The notes beneath the pieces were generated by a model. It had not been told where the DNA came from. It was given only the letters and a program-made list of their open reading frames with translations, and did no database searches. This document shows positions 1 to 5,880 of a stretch of DNA of 5,891 nt, one piece after another; position 1 is the stretch's first letter; every line of letters begins with the position of its first letter. This DNA is from Firmicutes bacterium UBA6132 (GTDB lineage Bacteria > Bacillota_A > Clostridia > Tissierellales > Sedimentibacteraceae). Position numbers and translations under genes: made by a program. The stretch covers positions 1 to 5,891 of the forward strand of contig DIVM01000081.1 of assembly GCA_002435835.1 (NCBI GenBank), read 5' to 3'.

Positions 1-2
1 AC

Positions 3-56
3 GGAGAATCAATTTATAAGTATATGGAAAGTAAAGGTATGTACCAAGCTAAATAA
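3..56 (+). CDS. 3' end of a rightward gene, product uncertain (possible GGDEF-domain tail)
   Basis: Only the last 17 codons are visible, in the frame starting at base 3 and ending in TAA at 54-56. The peptide ends GMYQAK. This resembles the (A/K)-(M/L)-Y-x-A-K segment that closes many GGDEF diguanylate cyclase domains, but the usual Ala-Asp pair just before it is missing, so the match is weak. A terminator hairpin begins within 10 bases of the stop, which supports this being a true gene end. Frame 1 is also open here and runs through the terminator, which makes it the less likely frame. The upstream sequence is needed to name the product. Confidence 0.4.
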   Translation, partial: GESIYKYMESKGMYQAK

Positions 57-62
57 ACTAAT

Positions 63-95
63 AAAAATGTGCAGAAAAATTTTCTGCACATTTTT
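63..95. terminator. Bidirectional rho-independent terminator
   Basis: This is a near-perfect inverted repeat centred on base 79. The core TGTGCAGAAAA (68-78) pairs with TTTTCTGCACA (80-90), and flanking A and T runs extend the pairing to 63-95. In practice the A/T-rich centre forms the loop and GTGCAG/CTGCAC forms the stem. T runs follow the stem on both strands (91-96 on the plus strand, the complement of 63-67 on the minus strand). It can therefore stop the rightward gene ending at 56 and the leftward carbonic anhydrase gene ending at 138. Confidence 0.85.
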
Positions 96-137
96 TATTA
101 AAATTGGAATATCCTGCATTTGTTACTAATATATTTT

Positions 138-761
138 TTAGTTTGCGAGTTTAAATTCTCCTTTATCTTTATCATATATAAATATTTCTCCAGTTTCTAT
201 AATATAATGCCATCCGCTTATTTTCATTTTTCCACTTTTTACTCTTTCTCTAATATACGGATAAGATAATAAATGCTTAATCTGTTCAACTACATTTGCC
301 TGTTCCATTAACCATTCTCTTTTTTCATACTCATTTTCGCTAATATCTCTAAGTACACGGTCCCTAACTGGATGGCTTAATTCAAGCCATTTTTTAGTGT
401 GCGGCAATTCTTCTAAAAATTCTTCTGGTTTTAAACATGCAGCACATCCACCACAATTAGAATGCCCACATACAATAATATTTTCTACATTTAAACTTAA
501 GACAGCATATTCAATAGCTGAAGTTGTAGCAACATAATCATGAGTATCTCTAAATGGTGGTACTATATTTGCAATATTTCTAATAATAAACAATTCACCA
601 GGTAAAGAACCTGTTATCATATTTGGATCCACTCTTGAATCAGAACAGCTTATAAACAATGTATGTGGTTTTTGTTCTTCTTTTAATTCTTTAAAGAGTT
701 CTTTATGGGCATCGAAATCCCCTTCTCTAAAATTTAATATACCTTTTATAAGATTTTCCAT
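138..761 (-). CDS. Beta-class carbonic anhydrase
   Basis: This 207-residue cytoplasmic zinc enzyme interconverts CO2 and bicarbonate. The beta-class signature is complete: Cys39 in CSDSR, then His100 and Cys103 in HSNCGGC, as the three protein zinc ligands. Asp41/Arg43 form the catalytic dyad of the family, and RNIAN (61-65) is another conserved block. A GWHY segment followed by ETGEIFIYD near the C-terminus matches the final strand of these proteins. There is no signal peptide or membrane segment, and the length is normal. I chose ATG at 761 because AAGGCGG lies 8 bases upstream. A 12-codon extension to a TTG at 797 is in frame but has no evident ribosome-binding site. The gene has its own promoter and lies between two terminators, so it is probably monocistronic. 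The class is secure, but the physiological role is not: it may supply bicarbonate to carboxylases, fatty-acid synthesis or carbamoyl phosphate. Confidence 0.93.
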   Translation of the reverse strand: MENLIKGILNFREGDFDAHKELFKELKEEQKPHTLFISCSDSRVDPNMITGSLPGELFIIRNIANIVPPFRDTHDYVATTSAIEYAVLSLNVENIIVCGHSNCGGCAACLKPEEFLEELPHTKKWLELSHPVRDRVLRDISENEYEKREWLMEQANVVEQIKHLLSYPYIRERVKSGKMKISGWHYIIETGEIFIYDKDKGEFKLAN

Positions 762-769
762 AAGTTTTA

Positions 770-776
770 CCGCCTT
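770..776 (-). promoter_or_regulatory. Shine-Dalgarno of the carbonic anhydrase gene
   Basis: AAGGCGG reads on the minus strand 8 bases before ATG at 761, one mismatch from AAGGAGG. It decides the start in favour of 761 over the upstream in-frame TTG at 797. Confidence 0.75.
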
Positions 777-824
777 ATATATTTTATGTAAAAACAAATT
801 TTCTATTATGATTACTAGTTAATT

Positions 825-852
825 ATTATATCATTTTGTAAATTTTATACAA
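825..852 (-). promoter_or_regulatory. Sigma-A-like promoter for the carbonic anhydrase gene
   Basis: On the minus strand, TTGTAT (852-847) and a perfect TATAAT (830-825) are separated by 16 bp. This predicts a start near 818 and a leader of about 57 bases before ATG 761. The -35 matches the consensus at four of six positions. The region is so AT-rich that chance matches occur, but position and spacing fit. A 7-bp inverted repeat (AATTAAC 861-867 / GTTAATT 876-882) sits just upstream. Confidence 0.5.
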
Positions 853-916
853 CAATAAATAATTAACTTGCATTTGTTAATTCAATATTAAACAACGAAT
901 TAAATAGATAAACTTA

Positions 917-950
917 ATAAAATTCAGCAGTATGAACTGCTGAATTTTAT
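917..950 (-). terminator. Rho-independent terminator of the arg operon
   Basis: A perfect 14-bp stem (917-930 with 937-950) closes a 6-base loop. The base-paired core is TTCAGCAG/CTGCTGAA flanked by A/T pairs. In the leftward transcript the stem ends in UUUUAU followed by more U-rich sequence. It starts about 55 bases after the argD stop and separates the arginine operon from the carbonic anhydrase gene. The U tract is interrupted, so termination could be less than complete. Confidence 0.8.
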
Positions 951-1004
951 GCTTAATATTTTATTAAACTATAAATACTTTTAATTTAGTTTTCTAATCA
1001 AAGT

Positions 1005-2195
1005 TTATATACAACTTAAAACTTCTTTAAATTTAATTATCATTTCATCAACATTTTCTTTTGTTATAATAAGTGGAGGAACAAGTCTAATAACATCTTT
1101 ACCTGCAGAAATTATAATAAGTCCATTATCCAATGCTTTTTCAACTATGTCCTTAACAGGAATAGAAAATACTAAACCTTGCATTAGACCTTTTCCTCGT
1201 CTACTTTCAATAAAATCATATTCATTTATAAGCTTATCCAATTCTTTTTCAAGGTATGGTGTAATTTCATTTACATTTTTAATTATCTCATTAGATTCAA
1301 ATAAATCAAATACTTTACTAACTGCCGCACATACTAACGGATTTCCTCCATAAGTTGTTCCATGGTCACCTGCTACCATGGCCGAACCTACTTTTTCATT
1401 TGCAAGAAATGCTCCTACAGGAACTCCGCATCCTAATGCCTTAGCAGTAGTTAAAATATCTGGCTTTACTCCATATTGTTGGAATGCAAACATGGAACCA
1501 GTTCTTCCCATTCCACATTGTATTTCATCAAATATTAATACAATGTCTTTTTGCTCACATATGAATTTTACACCTTCTAAGAACTCGCTATCTGCAGGAT
1601 AAATCCCACCTTCACCTTGTACAGGCTCTAATATTATAGCACATGTTTTATCGCTTATTTGAGAAATTACACTTTGTAAGTCATTTAGCTCTGCAAACTT
1701 AACACCTTTAATAAGCGGCTTAAATGGTTTTTGATATTCTTCATTACCTGTTACTGACAATGCACCTAATGTTCTTCCATGAAAAGAATTGTTCATTGAA
1801 ATTATTTCATAACAGTCTACACCTTTATTAATAAAAGCATATTTTTTAGCTAACTTAATAGCTCCTTCAATAGCTTCTGTACCACTATTTGTGAAAAAAA
1901 CTTTATCCATATTTGATACTGAAGTTACTTTTTTTGCTGCTTCAATAGCAGGTATATTATAATAATAATTAGATGTATGAATTAATTTATCTATTTGACT
2001 TTTTAAAGCATCATTGAATTCTTTATTGTTATATCCTAAAGCAAATACCGCTATTCCAGCTGCAAAGTCCAAATATTTTTTGCCATCTGTATCGTATAAA
2101 TAAACGCCATCACCTTTATCTAAAATTATTTGATGTCTTTTATAAGTGTTAAGTATGGCCATTTCTGCTTCTTCAATATATTTTAATTTATTCAT
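1005..2195 (-). CDS. argD: Acetylornithine aminotransferase (ArgD)
   Basis: This 396-residue PLP enzyme moves an amino group from glutamate to N-acetylglutamate-5-semialdehyde, giving N2-acetylornithine; it acts in the cytoplasm. It is a class-III (subgroup II) aminotransferase. Visible landmarks are NSGTEAIEGA (103-112, phosphate binding), SFHGRT (137-142), EPVQGEGG (190-197), FDEIQ with Asp223 for the pyridine nitrogen, and the Schiff-base Lys252 in TTAKALG. GTTYGGNPL (279-287) and IRLVPPL near the end match the cofactor and substrate regions. Length is normal and no key residue is missing. ATG at 2195 follows GGGGAG by 5 bases, only 13 bp after the argB stop, so it is co-transcribed as the last gene of argCJBD. 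The close relatives GabT and ornithine aminotransferase share the fold, but operon context makes ArgD the clear choice. Some ArgD enzymes also serve in lysine synthesis, which cannot be judged here. Confidence 0.96.
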   Translation of the reverse strand: MNKLKYIEEAEMAILNTYKRHQIILDKGDGVYLYDTDGKKYLDFAAGIAVFALGYNNKEFNDALKSQIDKLIHTSNYYYNIPAIEAAKKVTSVSNMDKVFFTNSGTEAIEGAIKLAKKYAFINKGVDCYEIISMNNSFHGRTLGALSVTGNEEYQKPFKPLIKGVKFAELNDLQSVISQISDKTCAIILEPVQGEGGIYPADSEFLEGVKFICEQKDIVLIFDEIQCGMGRTGSMFAFQQYGVKPDILTTAKALGCGVPVGAFLANEKVGSAMVAGDHGTTYGGNPLVCAAVSKVFDLFESNEIIKNVNEITPYLEKELDKLINEYDFIESRRGKGLMQGLVFSIPVKDIVEKALDNGLIIISAGKDVIRLVPPLIITKENVDEMIIKFKEVLSCI

Positions 2196-2208
2196 TATAA
2201 CTCCCCCA

Positions 2209-3072
2209 TTAGTTTAATATCATAGTTCCGATTTTTTTATTTGTAAAAAATTCTAAAAGCAATGAATGTTGAATTCTACCATCTAAAATATGAACACGGG
2301 ATACTCCATGTTCAACTGCATCTATGCAATTCATTAATTTCGGAAGCATTCCTCCCGACGCTTTTCCACTGTCTAATAATTCTTTTGCTTTAACTACAGT
2401 TAACTCAGGTATGAGAGTTGATGAATCTTTTGGATCTTGGCATACACCATCAATATCTGTCATAAAAACAAGATTATCAGCATTTACAGCTGTAGCCACA
2501 GCACATGCTGCATCGTCAGCATTAATATTAAAAGTTTTAAATTCTTCATTCATTCCAATGGGGCTAATAACAGGGGTAAAGTCATTGTCAAGCAATGTAT
2601 TTATTAATGTAGTATCAACATTTATAATTTCACCTACATATCCAATATCTAAACCATCAGCATATTTCTTTTTAACTTTAAAAGTTCCGCCATCTTTACC
2701 GCTCATTCCTACTGCTTTCACACCTATGCTTTCCATAATTTGAACTATTTCTTTGTTTACTTTTGATAATACCATTTCAACTATTTCAATAGTATGCTCA
2801 TCTGTAACTCTAAGCCCATTTACAAATTTACTTTGCATTCCAATTTTTTCAAGCCATTTGTTTATGTCTTTTCCACCACCATGAACAACTATAATTTTAA
2901 ATCCCATTTTTTTTAATAAAGTTAAATCATTAATGAAACTTTTTTTTAGACTATCACATGTCATAGTGCTGCCGCCATATTTTACAACTATAATTTTGTC
3001 TGAGTTTATATTTATGTTAGGAAACTCATCTAACATAATTTTTGATTCTTTAAGCAATAATTCTATGTCCAT
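2209..3072 (-). CDS. argB: Acetylglutamate kinase (ArgB)
   Basis: This 287-residue cytoplasmic kinase phosphorylates N-acetyl-L-glutamate with ATP. It belongs to the amino acid kinase family. Landmarks are Lys31 in VKYGG, HGGG (64-67) for the phosphate, Arg88 in GLRVTD, FNINADDAA (181-189) with Asp186 as the expected transition-state organiser, TDIDGV (205-210), and Lys245 in GGMLPKL. The roughly 25 residues before VVKYGG and the C-terminal HSLLLEFFT...GTM block match the arginine-inhibited, hexamer-forming type of this enzyme, so feedback control is likely. I chose ATG 3072 because AAGGG lies 9 bases upstream. ATG 3078 would leave only 3 bases, and a TTG at 3120 would overlap the argJ stop and add 16 residues with no family precedent that I recognise. 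The gap to argJ is 38 bp and to argD 13 bp. Confidence 0.95.
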   Translation of the reverse strand: MDIELLLKESKIMLDEFPNININSDKIIVVKYGGSTMTCDSLKKSFINDLTLLKKMGFKIIVVHGGGKDINKWLEKIGMQSKFVNGLRVTDEHTIEIVEMVLSKVNKEIVQIMESIGVKAVGMSGKDGGTFKVKKKYADGLDIGYVGEIINVDTTLINTLLDNDFTPVISPIGMNEEFKTFNINADDAACAVATAVNADNLVFMTDIDGVCQDPKDSSTLIPELTVVKAKELLDSGKASGGMLPKLMNCIDAVEHGVSRVHILDGRIQHSLLLEFFTNKKIGTMILN

Positions 3073-3081
3073 CTTCATTTT

Positions 3082-3086
3082 CCCTT
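3082..3086 (-). promoter_or_regulatory. Shine-Dalgarno that decides the argB start
   Basis: AAGGG on the minus strand lies 9 bases before ATG 3072 and only 3 bases before the in-frame ATG at 3078. Spacing favours 3072. The site is weaker than those of argC, argJ and argD, so argB may rely partly on ribosomes finishing argJ. Confidence 0.5.
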
Positions 3087-3110
3087 CATTTAAATATTTT
3101 ACAATTAGAG

Positions 3111-4331
3111 TTATGAGCAATATGATGCGTTGATTCTAACATAATCATATGTCAAATCGCATCCCCATGCTGTTGCTTTTGCTTCTCCCATTTTTATATC
3201 AGCTATTGCTGTAACTTCAGGTTGTGATATTATTTTAGTTGCAGTTTCTTTATCATAATCAAGACCAACACCATTTTCTATTAGCTGAATTTTTCCTATA
3301 ATACTTTCAAAATACAAATCTACTTTATCTGGATTAAACTGTGCACCAGAATATCCCATTGCACAAAGTATCCTTCCCCAATTTAAATCATTTCCAAAAA
3401 TTGCTGTTTTGGTTAAATTTGATGCAATAATGGATTTACTAAGTGTTTTTGCCTGATCTTCTGTTTCTGCATTTATAACTTTCACTTCAAATAATGATGT
3501 AGCACCTTCACCATCTTCTGCAATCCTCTTTGCTAAATATGTGTTTATAAAATTTAATGCTTCTGAAAATTTATAATAATCTTCATTTTTCTCTGTAATT
3601 TCTGCATTTTCAGCTAATCCATTTGCAAGAAGTATAACTGTATCATTAGTTGAAGTATCACCATCAACAGATATCATATTATAAGTTATATCAACATCCT
3701 TACTAAGCGCTTCTTGTAGTAATTCTTTTGAAATAGCAGCATCTGTAGCTATAAAACTGAGCATTGTGCACATATTTGGATGGATCATTCCAGAGCCTTT
3801 ACCCATTGCTCCAATAGTTACTTCTTTCCCACCAAGCTCTATTTTTAAAGCAATTTCTTTTTTCTTAGTATCCGTCGTCATTATAGCTTCCGCTGCAAGT
3901 ATTCCATGCTCTAATGAATCTCCTAAATTTGGAACAAGGTCATGAATTCCAACATTAATTTTATCCATAGGTATTTGTTTTCCAATTACTCCAGTTGAAG
4001 CCACTAAAACTGCATCTTTAGGTATTCCTAAACATTCTCCTGCAGTGGAAGCCATATCTTCACAATAAATAAGGCCTTGTTTACCCGTACATGCATTTGC
4101 AACACCGCTATTAACTACAACAGCTTGAACAAATGAAGATTCTTTAACTACTTTCATATCCCATTTCACAGGTGCTGCTTTAATTATATTTGTAGTAAAT
4201 GTTCCAGCAACTTTGCATGGAACTTCACTGTATATCATAGCCATATCATTTTTTTTTCTTCTAATACCTGCAAAAACTCCTGCAGCTTTATATCCTTTTG
4301 CAGCAGTAACGCCGCCTTCTATTTGTTTCAT
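3111..4331 (-). CDS. argJ: Glutamate N-acetyltransferase / ornithine acetyltransferase (ArgJ)
   Basis: This 406-residue enzyme transfers the acetyl group from N2-acetylornithine to glutamate, releasing ornithine and regenerating acetylglutamate; some members also use acetyl-CoA. The precursor cuts itself before a threonine that becomes the N-terminal nucleophile of the beta chain. Here that is Thr189 in KGSGMIHPNMCTML, giving chains of about 188 and 218 residues. The residue before the cut is Cys188, where alanine is common. NSGVANACTG (74-83), STGVIG (112-117, expected oxyanion-hole region) and SVDGDTSTND (221-230) are family blocks, and the C-terminus RINASYCS has the usual form. ATG 4331 follows AAGGAG by 9 bases. 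It lies 40 bp after argC and 38 bp before argB. Whether it is bifunctional (also making acetylglutamate from acetyl-CoA) cannot be told from sequence. The window has no separate argA-type gene. Confidence 0.96.
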   Translation of the reverse strand: MKQIEGGVTAAKGYKAAGVFAGIRRKKNDMAMIYSEVPCKVAGTFTTNIIKAAPVKWDMKVVKESSFVQAVVVNSGVANACTGKQGLIYCEDMASTAGECLGIPKDAVLVASTGVIGKQIPMDKINVGIHDLVPNLGDSLEHGILAAEAIMTTDTKKKEIALKIELGGKEVTIGAMGKGSGMIHPNMCTMLSFIATDAAISKELLQEALSKDVDITYNMISVDGDTSTNDTVILLANGLAENAEITEKNEDYYKFSEALNFINTYLAKRIAEDGEGATSLFEVKVINAETEDQAKTLSKSIIASNLTKTAIFGNDLNWGRILCAMGYSGAQFNPDKVDLYFESIIGKIQLIENGVGLDYDKETATKIISQPEVTAIADIKMGEAKATAWGCDLTYDYVRINASYCS

Positions 4332-4371
4332 AACCGATCTCTCCTTGTATTAATAAGTTTTTTTGCTTAGA

Positions 4372-5412
4372 TTATGGGAACATAGGAACATTGTATAAAC
4401 CTTCATGCTCTTCTAATCCAAACATAATATTCATATTTTGAATTGCCTGCCCAGCTGCACCTTTGACCAAATTATCCATGGCGCCTATAATAATAATTCT
4501 ATTAGTTCTATAATCTATTTTAAAATTGATATCTACAAAATTACTACCTTCAACCCATTTTGTTTGAGGAAATACATCCTCATCCAATACCCTTATAAAC
4601 TTTTCGTTTTTATAATATTTTTCATAAATATTCTTTATATCCTCATAGGAGGTTTCATTATTTAAAGATGCATATGATGTAGTTAAAATACCTCTGTTCA
4701 TTGGTATTAAATGAGGTGTAAAACTAATTTTTAAATTTTGTCCTGCAGCATACGAAAATTGTTCTTCAATTTCAGGTGTATGCCTATGACTAGTTATACC
4801 GTAAGCTTTTATGTTCTCATTTATTTCACAAAACAAATTATCGGTTTTAACTGATCTGCCAGCACCAGAAGTTCCAGATTTTGCATCAACAATTATATTA
4901 TTTACATCAATTATCCCTTCTTTAATTAGAGGATAAAGTGATAAAATTGTACATGTTGGATAACATCCTGGATTAGCAATTAAATTTGAATTTTTTATTT
5001 CACTTCTGTTAATTTCACATAATCCATAAACAGCTTCTTTAATAAGCTGAGGACTTTTATGCTCTAATTTATACCACTCTTCATATGTGTTTATATCCTT
5101 AATTCTAAAATCAGCACTTAAATCAATAACTTTTACTTTAGATAAAATTTCATCATTTAATAAAGATGAACAAAAACCTTGTGGTGTTGCAGTAAAAATT
5201 ACATCAACTAACTCAGCTAATCTATCTAAATTGTCATCAAGACAATTGTCATCTGTGAAATGAAAAAAATTTTGGTATACCTTATAATATTTCATGTCCT
5301 TATAACTCTTTGATCCATACCATTTTATTTCAACTTTTTTATGACCCATAAGAAGTCTTATTAATTCACTTCCCGCATATCCAGTTGAACCGATTATTCC
5401 TGCTTTAATCAT
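4372..5412 (-). CDS. argC: N-acetyl-gamma-glutamyl-phosphate reductase (ArgC)
   Basis: This 346-residue cytoplasmic enzyme uses NADPH to reduce N-acetylglutamyl-5-phosphate to the semialdehyde. The N-terminus carries the dinucleotide-binding loop GSTGYAGSEL (8-17). The catalytic cysteine is Cys150 in NPGCYPT, the partner histidine His211 is in HRHTPEI, and SGTSGAGR (179-186) is a conserved substrate loop. The length is standard for the type-1 family and there are no frameshifts. ATG 5412 follows GGAG by 7 bases. It is the promoter-proximal gene of the four, and upstream of it lie a promoter and candidate ArgR operators. The 40-bp gap to argJ contains only the argJ Shine-Dalgarno and no hairpin that I can see. 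Confidence 0.96.
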   Translation of the reverse strand: MIKAGIIGSTGYAGSELIRLLMGHKKVEIKWYGSKSYKDMKYYKVYQNFFHFTDDNCLDDNLDRLAELVDVIFTATPQGFCSSLLNDEILSKVKVIDLSADFRIKDINTYEEWYKLEHKSPQLIKEAVYGLCEINRSEIKNSNLIANPGCYPTCTILSLYPLIKEGIIDVNNIIVDAKSGTSGAGRSVKTDNLFCEINENIKAYGITSHRHTPEIEEQFSYAAGQNLKISFTPHLIPMNRGILTTSYASLNNETSYEDIKNIYEKYYKNEKFIRVLDEDVFPQTKWVEGSNFVDINFKIDYRTNRIIIIGAMDNLVKGAAGQAIQNMNIMFGLEEHEGLYNVPMFP

Positions 5413-5475
5413 CTAATCACTCCAAATCATGTAAATTAATTTAATAATAGAAATATTTATGCCCATTTAAGTTCG

Positions 5476-5530
5476 TGTATAATATTCCGGATTATTGCAT
5501 TATTATATATCCATACTATTATATATGCAA
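5476..5530. promoter_or_regulatory. Candidate ArgR operator region over the argC promoter
   Basis: Using the ARG-box core TGNAT-WWWW-ATNCA, three degenerate copies can be placed on the plus strand: 5476-5489 (TGTATAATATTCCG, 6 of 8 fixed positions), 5496-5509 (TGCATTATTATATA, 7 of 8) and 5516-5529 (CTATTATATATGCA, 5 of 8). Their centres are 20 bp apart, close to the 21-bp spacing of paired ARG boxes in E. coli, and together they cover the -35, -10 and start. The sequence is very AT-rich, so partial matches are cheap. The best evidence is position and phasing. Confidence 0.4.
5502..5530 (-). promoter_or_regulatory. Sigma-A-like promoter of argCJBD
   Basis: On the minus strand, TTGCAT (5530-5525) and a perfect TATAAT (5507-5502) are 17 bp apart, the ideal spacing. 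A start near 5495 gives a leader of roughly 83 bases before argC, too short for a T-box or a large riboswitch. The -35 element matches only TTG, which would suit a promoter held down by a repressor. TTGCAT and a mirrored ATGCAA (5500-5495) bracket the promoter as an imperfect dyad. Confidence 0.55.
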
Positions 5531-5540
5531 GCAAAAGTTT

Positions 5541-5784
5541 CATTATTATAAAAAAAAATTTTTAAACATTATTTTCATAAATAATATATTTTCCACAGCC
5601 AATTTTTTAAACAATTTATTAACAGCAAATACTTGTTAATACAATTAGCCTCTTAATTATTTTTTTAATTTATTTTGTATAATTTTATTTATAAAATTTT
5701 ATAATTTCATTACATAATACTTTATTAAACTTATAAATATTAAATATTACAAACAATTATTTCATCATTATTTCTCATAGGACA
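5541..5784. other. AT-rich intergenic spacer, no gene seen
   Basis: This stretch between the argC promoter and the rightward regulatory region is almost entirely A and T. I see no open reading frame with a ribosome-binding site, no GC-rich terminator stem and no tandem repeat. TTATAAAATTTTATAA (5689-5704) is a perfect but all-A/T palindrome of doubtful meaning. A-tracts such as 5550-5558 could bend the DNA near the divergent promoters. Confidence 0.5.
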
Positions 5785-5802
5785 TATGTATTAATATACA
5801 CA
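5785..5802. promoter_or_regulatory. Candidate ArgR operator (perfect ARG-box core) for the rightward gene
   Basis: The core TGTATTAATATACA (5787-5800) matches TGNAT-WWWW-ATNCA at every fixed position and has perfectly complementary 5-base arms, TGTAT and ATACA. It overlaps the likely -35 area of a rightward promoter, where a bound ArgR/AhrC-type repressor would block RNA polymerase. This is the best ARG-box match I found in the intergenic regions. It implies that the gene starting at the right edge responds to arginine. Confidence 0.55.
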
Positions 5803-5824
5803 AGACTTTTATAAACCTTATGAT
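5795..5824 (+). promoter_or_regulatory. Possible promoter of the rightward gene
   Basis: TATACA (5795-5800) and TATGAT (5819-5824) are 18 bp apart and would start transcription near 5831. An alternative -10 is TATAAA (5810-5815), and TTGACC (5824-5829) looks like a -35 but has no good -10 downstream. Which element is used is unclear. Confidence 0.3.
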
Positions 5825-5835
5825 TGACCTAAGCA

Positions 5836-5880
5836 CCTACCTTAAAGCGGAGAGAAGTACTTTCCTATAAATCGAGTAGG
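5836..5880 (+). other. Hairpin-forming leader before the rightward gene
   Basis: In the rightward RNA, GGAGAG (5849-5854) pairs with CUUUCC (5860-5865) around the loop AAGUA, with one G-U pair. An outer stem can form between CCUAC (5836-5840) and GUAGG (5876-5880). The outer stem takes in the first half of the Shine-Dalgarno, so folding could limit translation. Alternatively ACCU (5835-5838) could pair with AGGU (5881-5884). I cannot match it to a riboswitch class that I know. Confidence 0.35.

Noticed and set aside
762..797. In-frame upstream extension of the carbonic anhydrase gene to a TTG codon
   Set aside because: There is no ribosome-binding site before TTG 797, and a good AAGGCGG stands 8 bases before ATG 761, where beta-carbonic anhydrases normally begin.
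2324..2743. 139-codon open frame on the plus strand inside argB
   Set aside because: It is the antisense shadow of argB, has no recognisable domain or ribosome-binding site, and argB is fully supported by motifs. The shorter plus-strand frames inside argD (1147-1353, 1378-1602), across argB/argJ (2933-3133) and in argC (4438-4665) are shadows for the same reason.
4249..4257. Run of nine T (nine A in the argJ message) as a slippage or phase-variation site; similar eight-base runs occur in argB at 2907-2914 and 2940-2947
   Set aside because: They are ordinary Lys-Lys codons in AT-rich DNA, and the reading frames are intact. Nothing else points to programmed slippage.
5413..5495. T-box or large metabolite riboswitch in the argC leader
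   Set aside because: The predicted leader is only about 83 bases, very AT-rich, with no antiterminator or specifier motif and no terminator hairpin before argC.
5689..5704. TTATAAAATTTTATAA palindrome as an operator
   Set aside because: It consists only of A and T in a region of the same composition, matches no operator I know, and is not placed at a promoter.
5824..5829. TTGACC as the -35 of the rightward promoter
   Set aside because: At 16-18 bp downstream the sequence is GC-containing (around GCGGAG), with no -10-like element.
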